Notes under the pieces: model-generated | Seen by the model: the letters and a program-made list of their open reading frames with translations, nothing else | What the model was told of the DNA's origin: nothing | Databases searched by the model: none | Made by a program: the position numbers and the translations under genes | Shown here: one piece after another, positions 6,930 to 13,598 of the stretch | Layout: each line of letters begins with the position of its first letter | Position numbering within the stretch: position 1 is the stretch's first letter | DNA from: Methanosarcina sp. UBA402 | Lineage (GTDB): Archaea > Halobacteriota > Methanosarcinia > Methanosarcinales > Methanosarcinaceae | NCBI GenBank assembly: GCA_002509325.1 | Contig: DADO01000185.1 | Location: 1 to 17,910 of the forward strand | DNA length: 17,910 nucleotides | Direction: 5' to 3'

Positions 6930-6954
6930 TTTTATATTATTCAATAATATAAAA
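6930..6954. promoter_or_regulatory. 25-nt perfect palindrome at a predicted start site
   Basis: Two 12-bp arms, TTTTATATTATT (6930-6941) and AATAATATAAAA (6943-6954), surround a single C. The palindrome overlaps the start predicted from the TATA box at 6915. It may be an operator for a dimeric repressor. Low sequence complexity weakens the case. Confidence 0.4.
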
Positions 6955-7015
6955 TTACACCTAATTTAGAAATCCTTATTAGAGTAGGGGTTTATAAACA
7001 TAATGTGGAGGCGTT

Positions 7016-7165
7016 ATGAGCAATCCTGTAGATATCCTGATCTGCGCGGTTACTTCATTGCTTTTCTTTTTGATAATATATCCTGTGTTTCATGCGGATG
7101 TATTAATACTTGGGCTTGTCTTGGTAGGTTGTATTCTTCTTGGGAAGACTCTTTATTTGTTTTAA
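7016..7165 (+). CDS. Small two-helix membrane protein, 49 aa, unrecognised
   Basis: The frame starts at the ATG at 7016 with a GGAGG ribosome binding site at 7007-7011, 4 nt upstream, among the best in this window. The 49-residue product has two hydrophobic segments (about residues 7-25 and 29-43) separated by a short HAD turn, a polar start (MSNPVD) and a Lys near the end. It would be an alpha-helical hairpin in the cytoplasmic membrane. Composition and start signal make it a better gene than the overlapping 74-codon frame at 7003. A TATA box and palindrome lie about 90 nt upstream. I recognise no family and assign no function. Confidence 0.6.
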   Translation: MSNPVDILICAVTSLLFFLIIYPVFHADVLILGLVLVGCILLGKTLYLF

Positions 7166-7187
7166 AAATTTCAATCCCGGGCTTTAT

Positions 7188-7204
7188 CAAGCCAGAAAAC
7201 CGAA
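7188..7204. repeat. 17-bp direct repeat, copy 1
   Basis: The sequence caagccagaaaaccgaa occurs here, 22 nt after the stop of the small membrane protein, and again at 7769-7785. Length and perfect identity make chance unlikely, and the copies bracket the structured stretch and the 26-bp array. Confidence 0.6.
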
Positions 7205-7438
7205 ATATCTGTGCTTTAAGTCGGTAAGCGAATTAAAAAATGTGTTACAAATCCTTTGATTTCTATTCAAAATTATTTGAAGGCACCGCCACCATTTAGC
7301 ATAGTTCTTCCCAGATGAATTTACTACCTATTTTTCTACCTGGTTACTTCTTGAGATTTTTAGTTTTACAGGTAAATCGGCATGCTGACCCGGATATAGA
7401 GGCGAAGCAAGATTATTTAAAGTTTAATAATAATATCT

Positions 7439-7540
7439 CCTCGGGGAACTGAGACGAGGGATAGGGTAAACGATAAACTGAGTTAGTGCCAACAGAATTA
7501 AGAAATTGGCTGGTAAATCCTATTTTGATGTTATCGTTTA
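7439..7540 (+). ncRNA. Candidate structured RNA
   Basis: Three nested or adjacent inverted repeats occur here. CCTCG (7439-7443) pairs with CGAGG (7455-7459). TAAACGATAA (7467-7476) pairs perfectly with TTATCGTTTA (7531-7540). Inside the second, GCCAA (7488-7492) pairs with TTGGC (7506-7510). A TATA-like stretch (ttatttaaag, 7413-7422) sits about 25 bp upstream of the first hairpin. No ORF overlaps. This may be a small RNA or a leader element, and folding and conservation are untested. Confidence 0.3.
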
Positions 7541-7619
7541 AAGCAGTCTGCAAGCTCAGGTTTTAATGCATTTTGCTAATTCATAGTTGTATTATCACTA
7601 ACTAATTGATGCTCGTAAA

Positions 7620-7723
7620 CATCCATACAATTAATCCATACAATACATCCATCCAATTAATCCATACAATACATCCATCCAATTTATCCATACAATACGC
7701 CCATCCAATTAATCCATACAATA
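7620..7723. repeat. 26-bp tandem repeat, four copies
   Basis: Units at 7620-7645, 7646-7671, 7672-7697 and 7698-7723 share the core ccaattaatccatacaata with one to three changes each. A short broken fifth unit may follow. The array is non-coding. Confidence 0.9.
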
Positions 7724-7768
7724 TGTCCACACGATAAGACTCAATGGATAAAATTTTGATAAATTAAA

Positions 7769-7785
7769 CAAGCCAGAAAACCGAA
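7769..7785. repeat. 17-bp direct repeat, copy 2
   Basis: This is an identical copy of positions 7188-7204 (caagccagaaaaccgaa), 581 bp downstream, just before the 18-20-bp array. Confidence 0.6.
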
Positions 7786-7790
7786 GATAA

Positions 7791-7939
7791 ATGGAAAATT
7801 AAGAAAAAAAATGGGGAATTAAGAAAAAATGGGGAATTAAGAAAAAATGGAAAATTAAGAAAAAATGGAAAATTAAGAAAAAAAATGGGGAATTAAGAAA
7901 AAATGGGGAATTAAGAAAAAAAATGGGGAATTAAGAAAA
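7791..7939. repeat. 18/20-bp tandem repeat, eight copies
   Basis: Units of the form atggggaattaagaaaaa (or atggaaaattaag...) start at 7791, 7811, 7829, 7847, 7865, 7885, 7903 and 7923. Lengths switch between 18 and 20 bp through the A-tract. A ninth, degenerate copy (atagggggaaaag) fuses directly into the reading frame of the oxidoreductase gene. The array occupies the place where its promoter and ribosome binding site should be. Confidence 0.9.
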
Positions 7940-7942
7940 TAG

Positions 7943-8038
7943 GGGGAAAAGTTTCTGGACTATACGCTTCGAATAGGAGGAGAGGCTGGACAGGGGCTAC
8001 AGACTATAGGAGGAGCTCTTGCAAAGGTCTTTTCCCGG
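7943..8038 (+). other. In-frame 5' extension of the oxidoreductase gamma domain
   Basis: The 8039 reading frame stays open upstream to a TAG at 7940. The 32 extra codons encode FLDYTLRIGGEAGQGLQT and the following helix. GGEAGQG is the Gly-rich motif that opens the gamma domain of 2-oxoacid oxidoreductases, so this DNA is real coding sequence. It contains no ATG, GTG or TTG in frame. A CTG at 7955, preceded by GGGGG at 7942-7946, is the only weak start candidate. Removing one A (7941) would create an in-frame ATG from the TAG region. Either start use is unusual, the gene is damaged, or there is a sequence error. Confidence 0.7.
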
Positions 8039-9679
8039 ATGAGATATCATATATTTACGCACCAGGACTACATGTCCCGAATACGAGGGGGACACAACTT
8101 TTACCAGATCCGGTTTTCCGACCAGAAAATCTCGGCCTCCAGAGAGATGGTCGATATTCTTCTGGCGCTTGGCCTGAATACCATTGAAATCCATAGGAAG
8201 AGCGTGAATGAAGGGGGATTTATTTTATATGATTCCGAAATTGCCAAAAAGAAGTTCGAAGAGCCGGAATTCATAGATATCCCTTTTAGGAAAATAGCTC
8301 TGGACGTTGGAAAGAATAGCGTTATGGCAAATACCGTAGCAACTGGAGCGGCCCTTGGACTGCTTGATCTGGGACTTGAAGCTCTTAAAGAGATCCTGAG
8401 AGAAACCTTCAGTAGAAAAGGAGAAGAAGTAGTCCAGAATAACATAGCCTGCGCAGAAGCGGGATATAAGTATGCTCTTAAGAATTGCCCTAAGTGCAAA
8501 GCCTTTGGAATCCGTGAGCCAGAGGGCAAAAGACTCATGATCATAACCGGGTTGCAGGCAATCGCGATGGGAGCCATTATGTCTGGCTGTAAGTTTTATT
8601 CGGCATACCCCATGTCGCCTTCAACAGGAATTATGGAGTACCTGGCTTCCAGAGCAGAAGAGTATCATCTCGTTGTTGAGCAGGCTGAAGACGAAATTGC
8701 AGCTATAAATATGGCAATAGGAGCTTCTTTTGCAGGGGTAAGGGCTATGACCGGAACGTCAGGAGGAGGGTTTGCCCTCATGGTAGAAGGGCTTTCCCTT
8801 ATAGGAATGACCGAAACACCTCTTGTGATTGCGGAAATGCAGCGCCCTGGACCGGCTACAGGCTTTCCCACGCGTACCGAGCAGGGAGACCTGCTTTTTG
8901 TTCTTCATGCAGGTCATGGGGAGTTTCCAAGAGTTATTTTTGAGCCTGGAACTCCAAAGCAGGCTTTTTATCTTACTAACAGGGCTTTCGAACTTGCGGA
9001 AAAATACCAGATCCCTGTATTCATCCTGTCCGACCAGTATCTCGCAGAATCTGAATGGACTTTTGAGAATCTTGGTTCAGAGAAATTGATTTATAACGAC
9101 TACAGGCTGAGGGAAGAGGACCTAAAAGGCGTTGAGGGCTACAAACGTTACAAATTTTCCAGTACAGGAATCTCCCTTCTTGCAGTCCCAGGAGAAGCCG
9201 GAAAACATCTTGTCGTAGCTGACAGTGACGAACATGACGAGGAAGGGCATATTGTAGAAGATTCCGAGACCCGTATTAAAATGGTTCAGAAAAGGCTCCT
9301 GAAAAAACTACCGCTTATAAAGAAAGAAATCGAAGCTCCATTCTTATATGGAGACCCCTCTCCAAAAATAGTGTTTGTAGGGCATGGATCTACTTATGGT
9401 GTGATAAAAGAGGTGGTTGACACAATTCCTAAGGATAAGAAAGCTGCAATGCTGCACTTCAGCCAGATTTACCCTCTTTCTGAGCGGGACAGGTTTGATT
9501 ATATCGGGCTTCTTGAAAACGCTGACCTTACGATTTGCATAGAAAATAACGCTACTGGGCAGTTTGCAAAACTTATAAGGGCAGAGACCGGGTTCGAATT
9601 CTCTCGCCAGATTAGCAAATACGATGGTAGACCTTTTACAATTGAAAACCTGAAGGAGGAGCTGCATGCCTACATCTGA
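8039..9679 (+). CDS. korA: 2-oxoacid:acceptor oxidoreductase, fused gamma-alpha subunit
   Basis: This subunit, with the beta subunit encoded next, would oxidatively decarboxylate a 2-oxoacid to its acyl-CoA and pass electrons to ferredoxin. From the first ATG it has 546 aa: a gamma domain (about 1-130, beginning in mid-domain with HQDYMSRIRGGHNF), then an alpha (pyrimidine-binding) domain with YPMSPST at 190-196 (usual form YPITPSS), EQAEDEIAA, and GTSGGG at 239-244. The C-terminal transketolase-like domain follows from about 430. The true N-terminus lies upstream, since the gamma domain's GGEAGQG motif is encoded at about 7976-7996. The ATG at 8039 has no ribosome binding site at proper spacing and is used here only as the first standard start. 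The gene overlaps the beta gene by 14 nt. The substrate (2-oxoglutarate or another) cannot be read from the sequence, so the symbol is tentative. Confidence 0.85.
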   Translation: MRYHIFTHQDYMSRIRGGHNFYQIRFSDQKISASREMVDILLALGLNTIEIHRKSVNEGGFILYDSEIAKKKFEEPEFIDIPFRKIALDVGKNSVMANTVATGAALGLLDLGLEALKEILRETFSRKGEEVVQNNIACAEAGYKYALKNCPKCKAFGIREPEGKRLMIITGLQAIAMGAIMSGCKFYSAYPMSPSTGIMEYLASRAEEYHLVVEQAEDEIAAINMAIGASFAGVRAMTGTSGGGFALMVEGLSLIGMTETPLVIAEMQRPGPATGFPTRTEQGDLLFVLHAGHGEFPRVIFEPGTPKQAFYLTNRAFELAEKYQIPVFILSDQYLAESEWTFENLGSEKLIYNDYRLREEDLKGVEGYKRYKFSSTGISLLAVPGEAGKHLVVADSDEHDEEGHIVEDSETRIKMVQKRLLKKLPLIKKEIEAPFLYGDPSPKIVFVGHGSTYGVIKEVVDTIPKDKKAAMLHFSQIYPLSERDRFDYIGLLENADLTICIENNATGQFAKLIRAETGFEFSRQISKYDGRPFTIENLKEELHAYI

Positions 9680-10517
9680 GGATTATAATGGCCAGGTCCC
9701 GGCCTGGTGCCCAGGATGTGGAAATTTCCAGATTCTTTCGGCTATCAAACAGGCACTTGTTGAACTTGGGATCGAGCCCTGGGAAGTCCTTGTGGTTTCC
9801 GGGATAGGACAGTCTGGAAAACTGCCCCATTATATTAAATGCCATACCTTTAATGGGCTTCACGGCAGAACCCTGCCTGTGGCTACGGCCGCAAAACTTG
9901 CCAACCATTCCCTTCATATAATTGCAGTTGCAGGAGATGGAGACTGCTACGGAGAAGGAGGGAACCACTTCCTACATGCAATCCGAAGGAATCCGAATAT
10001 CTCCCTGTTTGTGCATAATAACCAGATTTACGGACTGACCAAGGGGCAGGCATCTCCTACTACAGCCGAGGGGACCTTTACAACAATTCAGCCTTACGGT
10101 GTGCTTCAGGAATCCATGAATCCACTTGCCATGGCAATTTCCCAGAACTGCAGCTTCGTAGCCAGGGGTTTTGCAGGCGATCAGGAGCATCTTAAAGATC
10201 TCATGAAAGGTGCCATAAAGCACAGGGGCTTTGCTCTTCTTGATATTCTTCAACCCTGTGTTACCTTTAACAAAATTAACACATTCAAGTGGTACCGGGA
10301 CAGGGTTTACAGGCTTGGGGATGATTATAATCCATCCGACCGTATGAAGGCATTCGAAAAATCTCTGGAATGGGGAGATAAAATCCCAAATGGAATTTTT
10401 TATAAATGTGAACGGAAAATCTTTGAGGAAAGAGTGCCTGCAATTAGAGAGAAGCCGCTTGCAAGGCAGAAGTTTTCTCTTGAAGAAGTAAAACACGAAA
10501 TTGAAAAATTTTATTAA
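9666..10517 (+). CDS. korB: 2-oxoacid:acceptor oxidoreductase, beta (TPP-binding) subunit
   Basis: This 283-aa subunit binds thiamine diphosphate and probably an iron-sulfur cluster, and forms the active site with the fused gamma-alpha subunit. WCPGCGN (14-20) is the conserved Cys motif at the start of the domain. GDGD at 90-93 opens the TPP motif, which closes with HNN (117-119), followed by QIYGLTKGQASPT, a standard signature of this subunit. The start overlaps the upstream gene by 14 nt and has an AAGGAGGAG ribosome binding site 5-6 nt before the ATG, so the two are co-translated. No ferredoxin-like delta subunit or separate gamma gene is adjacent, which gives the two-subunit KorAB-like architecture. 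T-rich DNA follows the stop. The substrate is undetermined. Confidence 0.92.
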   Translation: MPTSEDYNGQVPAWCPGCGNFQILSAIKQALVELGIEPWEVLVVSGIGQSGKLPHYIKCHTFNGLHGRTLPVATAAKLANHSLHIIAVAGDGDCYGEGGNHFLHAIRRNPNISLFVHNNQIYGLTKGQASPTTAEGTFTTIQPYGVLQESMNPLAMAISQNCSFVARGFAGDQEHLKDLMKGAIKHRGFALLDILQPCVTFNKINTFKWYRDRVYRLGDDYNPSDRMKAFEKSLEWGDKIPNGIFYKCERKIFEERVPAIREKPLARQKFSLEEVKHEIEKFY

Positions 10518-10847
10518 AATTCTCTCTTTCTATTTTTTAATTATACTGATTTAAATTAATTTCTTGAGAGTTTAACTTTTTAAATAATTTTAAGTATAAA
10601 TTAGTTTTCAAAATATTATAAAGCTATTTCATTTTTAATTAATCAGACCTTTATCAATTGATCTCTGTTAATAATTAAGAAAAGTTAATAAACGAGAAGA
10701 TGCTAGTACTGTTGTATAATTATGGGTATGTGTATGGGGTTATTAATAGGCCACGAAGATCAATTCCTGAAAATCTCAGCTCCCATCAACAAACATCGGT
10801 CAAAACTTGAGAAATACAGGCGTTGAGAACCTGACCCTTTAGTTTCT
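10518..10847. other. Intergenic region between oxidoreductase and archaellum genes
   Basis: There is no supportable gene in this stretch. Oligo-T runs soon after the korB stop (around 10541-10546) could terminate its transcripts. The remainder is AT-rich, becoming less so after 10740 near the archaellin promoter. Confidence 0.5.
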
Positions 10848-10856
10848 CTATATACT
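10848..10856 (+). promoter_or_regulatory. TATA box of the archaellin gene
   Basis: The stretch ctatatact, after tttagtttct, fits box A. Transcription would start near 10878, only about a dozen bases before the flaB ATG, so the leader is very short and just includes the AGGAG ribosome binding site at 10876-10880, or a slightly different start is used. Confidence 0.5.
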
Positions 10857-10889
10857 TTCATTCGAAAAGAAATCTAGGAGTGAAACAGA

Positions 10890-11480
10890 ATGAAAGGAAT
10901 TTTTAGCATTTTTAGAAAAGACGATAGAGCCTTCACAGGGCTCGAATCAGCAATTGTGCTGACCGCTTTTGTAGTTGTGGCAGCAGTATTTTCCTATGTG
11001 GTGCTCGGGGCAGGGTTTACAACCTCCGATACCGCCAAGAAAACCATCGATGAGGGTGTCAAACAGTCTACTTCTTCAGTTGAACTTGCAGGTGACGTGA
11101 TTGCAAAAAGTACAGATTCAAAAAAAGTAGATAAAATTCTTGTCACCCTTCAGCTTACTGCAGGGCAGTCCCCGGTTGACATTGGAGCTGATAGTAGCGC
11201 CGGAATGCTAGTAGTAAGCTATGCTGACAGCGCTGTATACAACCAAAGCTTGACATGGACTAAGGATTTTGTAGGTAATGACGACATTGATAATATATTG
11301 GAACAGTATGAAAAAGTACAATTAACTATTAACGTCCCTACTGACGCATTGCTTACGAAAGATGATACTAGCGCGCCAAATGCCGAATTCAGGCTTGAGA
11401 TTAAACCGAAAGTAGGTGCAATCGTTCCAATCACAAGAGTGATTCCGGCACAGATCGATAAGGTAATGGTTCTGAAGTAA
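10890..11480 (+). CDS. flaB: Archaellin (archaeal flagellin) FlaB/ArlB
   Basis: This is the structural subunit of the archaellum filament, 196 aa. It has a class III (type IV pilin-like) signal peptide: a charged leader (MKGIFSIFRKDDRAFTG, residues 1-17) followed by the hydrophobic LESAIVLTAFVVVAAVFSYV that forms the filament core helix. The pre-archaellin peptidase FlaK would cut after Gly17. The beta-rich outer domain follows and contains few NxS/T sites, such as NQS near residue 117. No cysteine is seen. The length fits a typical major archaellin. AGGAG at 10876-10880 supports the start. It is the first gene of the archaellum cluster and the only archaellin in the window. A strong terminator palindrome follows within 20 nt, which should give it far more transcript than the downstream motor genes. 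Confidence 0.93.
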   Translation: MKGIFSIFRKDDRAFTGLESAIVLTAFVVVAAVFSYVVLGAGFTTSDTAKKTIDEGVKQSTSSVELAGDVIAKSTDSKKVDKILVTLQLTAGQSPVDIGADSSAGMLVVSYADSAVYNQSLTWTKDFVGNDDIDNILEQYEKVQLTINVPTDALLTKDDTSAPNAEFRLEIKPKVGAIVPITRVIPAQIDKVMVLK

Positions 11481-11495
11481 CTCAAAGGAAATTCA

Positions 11496-11519
11496 GGGGG
11501 AAATTTCCCCCTTTCTTTT
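11496..11519 (+). terminator. Terminator palindrome behind flaB
   Basis: gggggaaatttccccc (11496-11511) is a perfect 16-nt palindrome, followed directly by TTTCTTTT. It lies 16 nt after the flaB stop and 52 nt before the flaD/E start. It probably ends most flaB transcripts and lets a fraction read on. Confidence 0.7.
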
Positions 11520-11562
11520 GTATGGAAATGAAGAAATTTCATTTTTCATTCAGGTGACTAAT

Positions 11563-12150
11563 ATGGAACTGGATAAGAGGGTAGAGGAAGTTGAAACTGA
11601 ACTTAAAGTCGTAAAAGGGGAGATCAAAGGGTTACTTGTGGACATAAGAGACCTTGTAAACAGAAATGAAAATCCCTTCTACAATAGCCAGAAATATGGA
11701 GTTTCAGGGCTTGAGGCAGGTGTTCCGAAAGAGGGGCTAGAAAATGAAGAAAATAAAGAACTTGCCCGGGAGCCGGATAGAACTGATTCTCCAGATGAGG
11801 TTCCTGAAAAAAATATGCCACGACAGGAAATGCCAGTGCAGGCTTTTGAGCCTGAAACTCAAGCCCGGAAAATGGATACCTTCACCCTGGTTGAACTCAT
11901 GCGCTGGGTGGATTACGCTGTCAGGACAGTAGGGCACAGCAATCTGAAAGTCCTGCTTGACCTCTATTCACTTACCGGGCAGCTTCCGGAAGAAGCTAAA
12001 TATGTTATAGAAAATATTACAAACCTTCCAATTGATGAGCCTGCAGGAGAAGAAAAAGCCAACATGAAAGATAATATTACTGTGCTTGCTCAGTTGAATA
12101 CTATCCTTAACCCGGGTGGGTTCAGAAATAAAGTCCAGCCGCTTTATTAA
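11563..12150 (+). CDS. flaD: Archaellum protein FlaD/FlaE family
   Basis: This cytoplasmic protein belongs to the group that in other euryarchaea connects the archaellum motor to chemotaxis signals. The 195-aa product has an N-terminal coiled coil (about 1-37, MELDKRVEEVETELKVVKGE and on), an acidic linker rich in Glu and Pro (about 50-100), and the conserved FlaD/E C-terminal domain (about 105-160: TLVELMRWVDYAVRTVGH, then a Leu-rich helix and TGQLPEEAK). The frame is open from 11518, but ATG 11563 is chosen because GGTGA (11553-11557) lies 5 nt upstream and the earlier ATG at 11521 overlaps the terminator region. Only one member is present, where many euryarchaea have flaC, flaD and flaE, so this one may combine roles. 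FlaE is an equally valid name. Confidence 0.8.
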   Translation: MELDKRVEEVETELKVVKGEIKGLLVDIRDLVNRNENPFYNSQKYGVSGLEAGVPKEGLENEENKELAREPDRTDSPDEVPEKNMPRQEMPVQAFEPETQARKMDTFTLVELMRWVDYAVRTVGHSNLKVLLDLYSLTGQLPEEAKYVIENITNLPIDEPAGEEKANMKDNITVLAQLNTILNPGGFRNKVQPLY

Positions 12151-12193
12151 GTTTCACGCCGGGGAGAGGGATAAAGGAAGAAGGGTTTGTTTT

Positions 12194-12260
12194 CAACTGG
12201 AAGCACCAGTTGGAGAGTCAACCGGAATCATCAATTGAAGAGTCAACTGAAAAACAGAAT
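12194..12260. repeat. Hairpin and imperfect repeat after flaD/E
   Basis: CAACTGG (12194-12200) and CCAGTTG (12206-12212) form a perfect 7-bp stem with an AAGCA loop. It is followed by related imperfect copies (gttggagagtcaac and attgaagagtcaac). No oligo-T run follows, so a terminator role is uncertain. The 12151-12479 gap holds no gene. Confidence 0.4.
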
Positions 12261-12349
12261 CAATTGTTCCAATTTATATCAACTAATCGTTATCAGTGTC
12301 AAATAACTTGAGTAAATCTGGTATGACTTAACAATCATTGTTTGACATA

Positions 12350-12364
12350 ATTAGTAATACTAAT
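12350..12364. promoter_or_regulatory. Inverted repeat upstream of the internal archaellum promoter
   Basis: ATTAGT and ACTAAT are perfect 6-bp arms around AAT, ending 15 bp before the TATA box at 12379. This is the position of the BRE/activator region, so it could bind a regulator of the motor genes. Confidence 0.35.
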
Positions 12365-12378
12365 ATGATCAATATTTG

Positions 12379-12388
12379 CTATATAAAG
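12379..12388 (+). promoter_or_regulatory. Internal archaellum promoter (TATA box)
   Basis: ctatataaag is a close match to the archaeal TATA consensus. It predicts a start near 12410 and a leader of about 70 nt before flaG. Together with the terminator behind flaB it splits the cluster into two transcription units. Confidence 0.6.
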
Positions 12389-12479
12389 GGCTAACATAAT
12401 CACTATTATCTTAACGAGTATCTGTTTATTCAAATTGACCAGGGGAAACTAAAGTTAAAGTGGGGGAGGGGGTTGAAAA

Positions 12480-12971
12480 ATGAGTGGAGAATCGATAAGC
12501 TCTGCGATTTTAACAATTGCATCCATTGTCTGCGTTTTTGGATTTGCTTCTGCGGTCTATCCGTCTGTGATTTCTGCAGGAGACCCATTAATCAGTCGTG
12601 CCAACTCAATGGGGGACCAGATCCTGACAGATATTGAAATTTTGCATGAAGCAACTGCCGATGGAGACTCTGAGGTACATATTTGGGTCAAAAATGTGGG
12701 GCCTAAGGGAATATCTTCTGGTTTAATTCCCGGATCTGACCTTTTTTTTGGCAAGTCCGGGAACTTTGAACGGATACCATATGATGACAACGGAAGCCAG
12801 GTCCCTTCCTGGAATTACTCAATAGAGCAAAACAATGACGCTAACTGGGACAAAGGAGAAACGCTTAAGATCAGATTAAAACCGGCTGACGTACCTGTCA
12901 TTGGAGAGAAATATTTCATAAAATTCAGCGTATACAACGGGGTTTCGAAAGAGGCTTATTTCACGGTGTAA
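12480..12971 (+). CDS. flaG: Archaellum stator-type protein FlaG/ArlG
   Basis: This 163-aa protein has one N-terminal transmembrane segment (about residues 5-28, SISSAILTIASIVCVFGFAS) and a beta-rich domain outside the membrane, with recurrent short hydrophobic strands such as SEVHIWVKNVG and YFIKFSVYNG. This is the layout of FlaG/FlaF, which in other archaea have an immunoglobulin-like domain and hold the motor to the S-layer. It is called FlaG because it precedes the FlaF-like gene, as in euryarchaeal clusters. The similarity between the two families makes a swap possible. A strong GGGAGGG ribosome binding site (12464-12470) supports the ATG. The stop overlaps the next start by one base (TAATG), indicating translational coupling. 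Confidence 0.75.
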   Translation: MSGESISSAILTIASIVCVFGFASAVYPSVISAGDPLISRANSMGDQILTDIEILHEATADGDSEVHIWVKNVGPKGISSGLIPGSDLFFGKSGNFERIPYDDNGSQVPSWNYSIEQNNDANWDKGETLKIRLKPADVPVIGEKYFIKFSVYNGVSKEAYFTV

Positions 12972-13483
12972 TGATGGGATTTGGAACAGTTATTGCATCA
13001 ATGATTTCGGTTGCAATTCTTCTCCTGGCATCTTATGTCTGCTCATACGGGGGGTTTTACATGACAGACATTCTTGCAAATTCAGCAATGGAAATGCAGG
13101 AAAATAAAAATGAGATACTGAAAACACGAATCGAGATTACAAACATCTACGCGAATGAATCCAAAGTTTTCGTATCCTTGCAGAATACAGGCTCCATAAA
13201 GATAGGAGACTATGGTTACATGGACGTGATAGTTAAGTACTCCGATGCGTCCGGCACTGTAAAAACGATATGGGTCCCCTACCAGGAAGGTGCAGGCACA
13301 TCACAAAACAGGTGGGCTGTGAGTAATATCAATCCAGATCTGGTAAATCCTGGAATCTTTGACCCTGGTGAGAAGATGGAATTGAAAGTTCTGCTCGAAG
13401 ACTCTTTGAAAAACGAGAGCGTAAACTGGATCATGGTAGCTGCCCCAAACGGAGCAAGGGCTTCAGGGTATTTTAATGCATGA
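12971..13483 (+). CDS. flaF: Archaellum stator-type protein FlaF/ArlF
   Basis: The 170-aa product has a transmembrane segment at about residues 5-27 (VIASMISVAILLLASYVCSY) and then a region typical of FlaF (MEMQENKNEILKTRIEITN), followed by a beta-sandwich-like external domain. FlaF in other archaea binds S-layer protein outside the cell and is needed for archaellum assembly. Its start overlaps the flaG stop (TAATG). A second ATG at 12974 gives MGFGTV, matching the usual FlaF beginning, so the real start may be one codon later. Tight coupling to flaG fits the known FlaF-FlaG complex. The FlaF and FlaG names could be exchanged; membership of the pair is secure. Confidence 0.75.
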   Translation: MMGFGTVIASMISVAILLLASYVCSYGGFYMTDILANSAMEMQENKNEILKTRIEITNIYANESKVFVSLQNTGSIKIGDYGYMDVIVKYSDASGTVKTIWVPYQEGAGTSQNRWAVSNINPDLVNPGIFDPGEKMELKVLLEDSLKNESVNWIMVAAPNGARASGYFNA

Positions 13484-13560
13484 ATTAGAGGACTGATTCA
13501 ATAGTCCAGAATTATGCAGGTTGAATCAATGAGCTGAATTGGATAAACTGAGGAGATAAA

Positions 13561-13574
13561 AGATCAGGTGATCT
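13561..13574. promoter_or_regulatory. Small hairpin before flaH
   Basis: AGATCA-GG-TGATCT is a perfect 6-bp palindrome with a 2-nt centre, located 25 nt before the flaH start and just upstream of its GAGGGAG ribosome binding site. Its function is unknown. Confidence 0.25.
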
Positions 13575-13598
13575 CTAAAAAGGGGAGAGAGGGAGAAT

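Noticed and set aside
7003..7227. 74-codon frame starting MWRRYEQ
   Set aside because: The out-of-frame 49-codon ORF at 7016 has the better-spaced ribosome binding site and a coherent membrane-protein composition.
7620..7939. CRISPR array
   Set aside because: The units are contiguous tandem repeats without unique spacers, and no cas genes are in the window.
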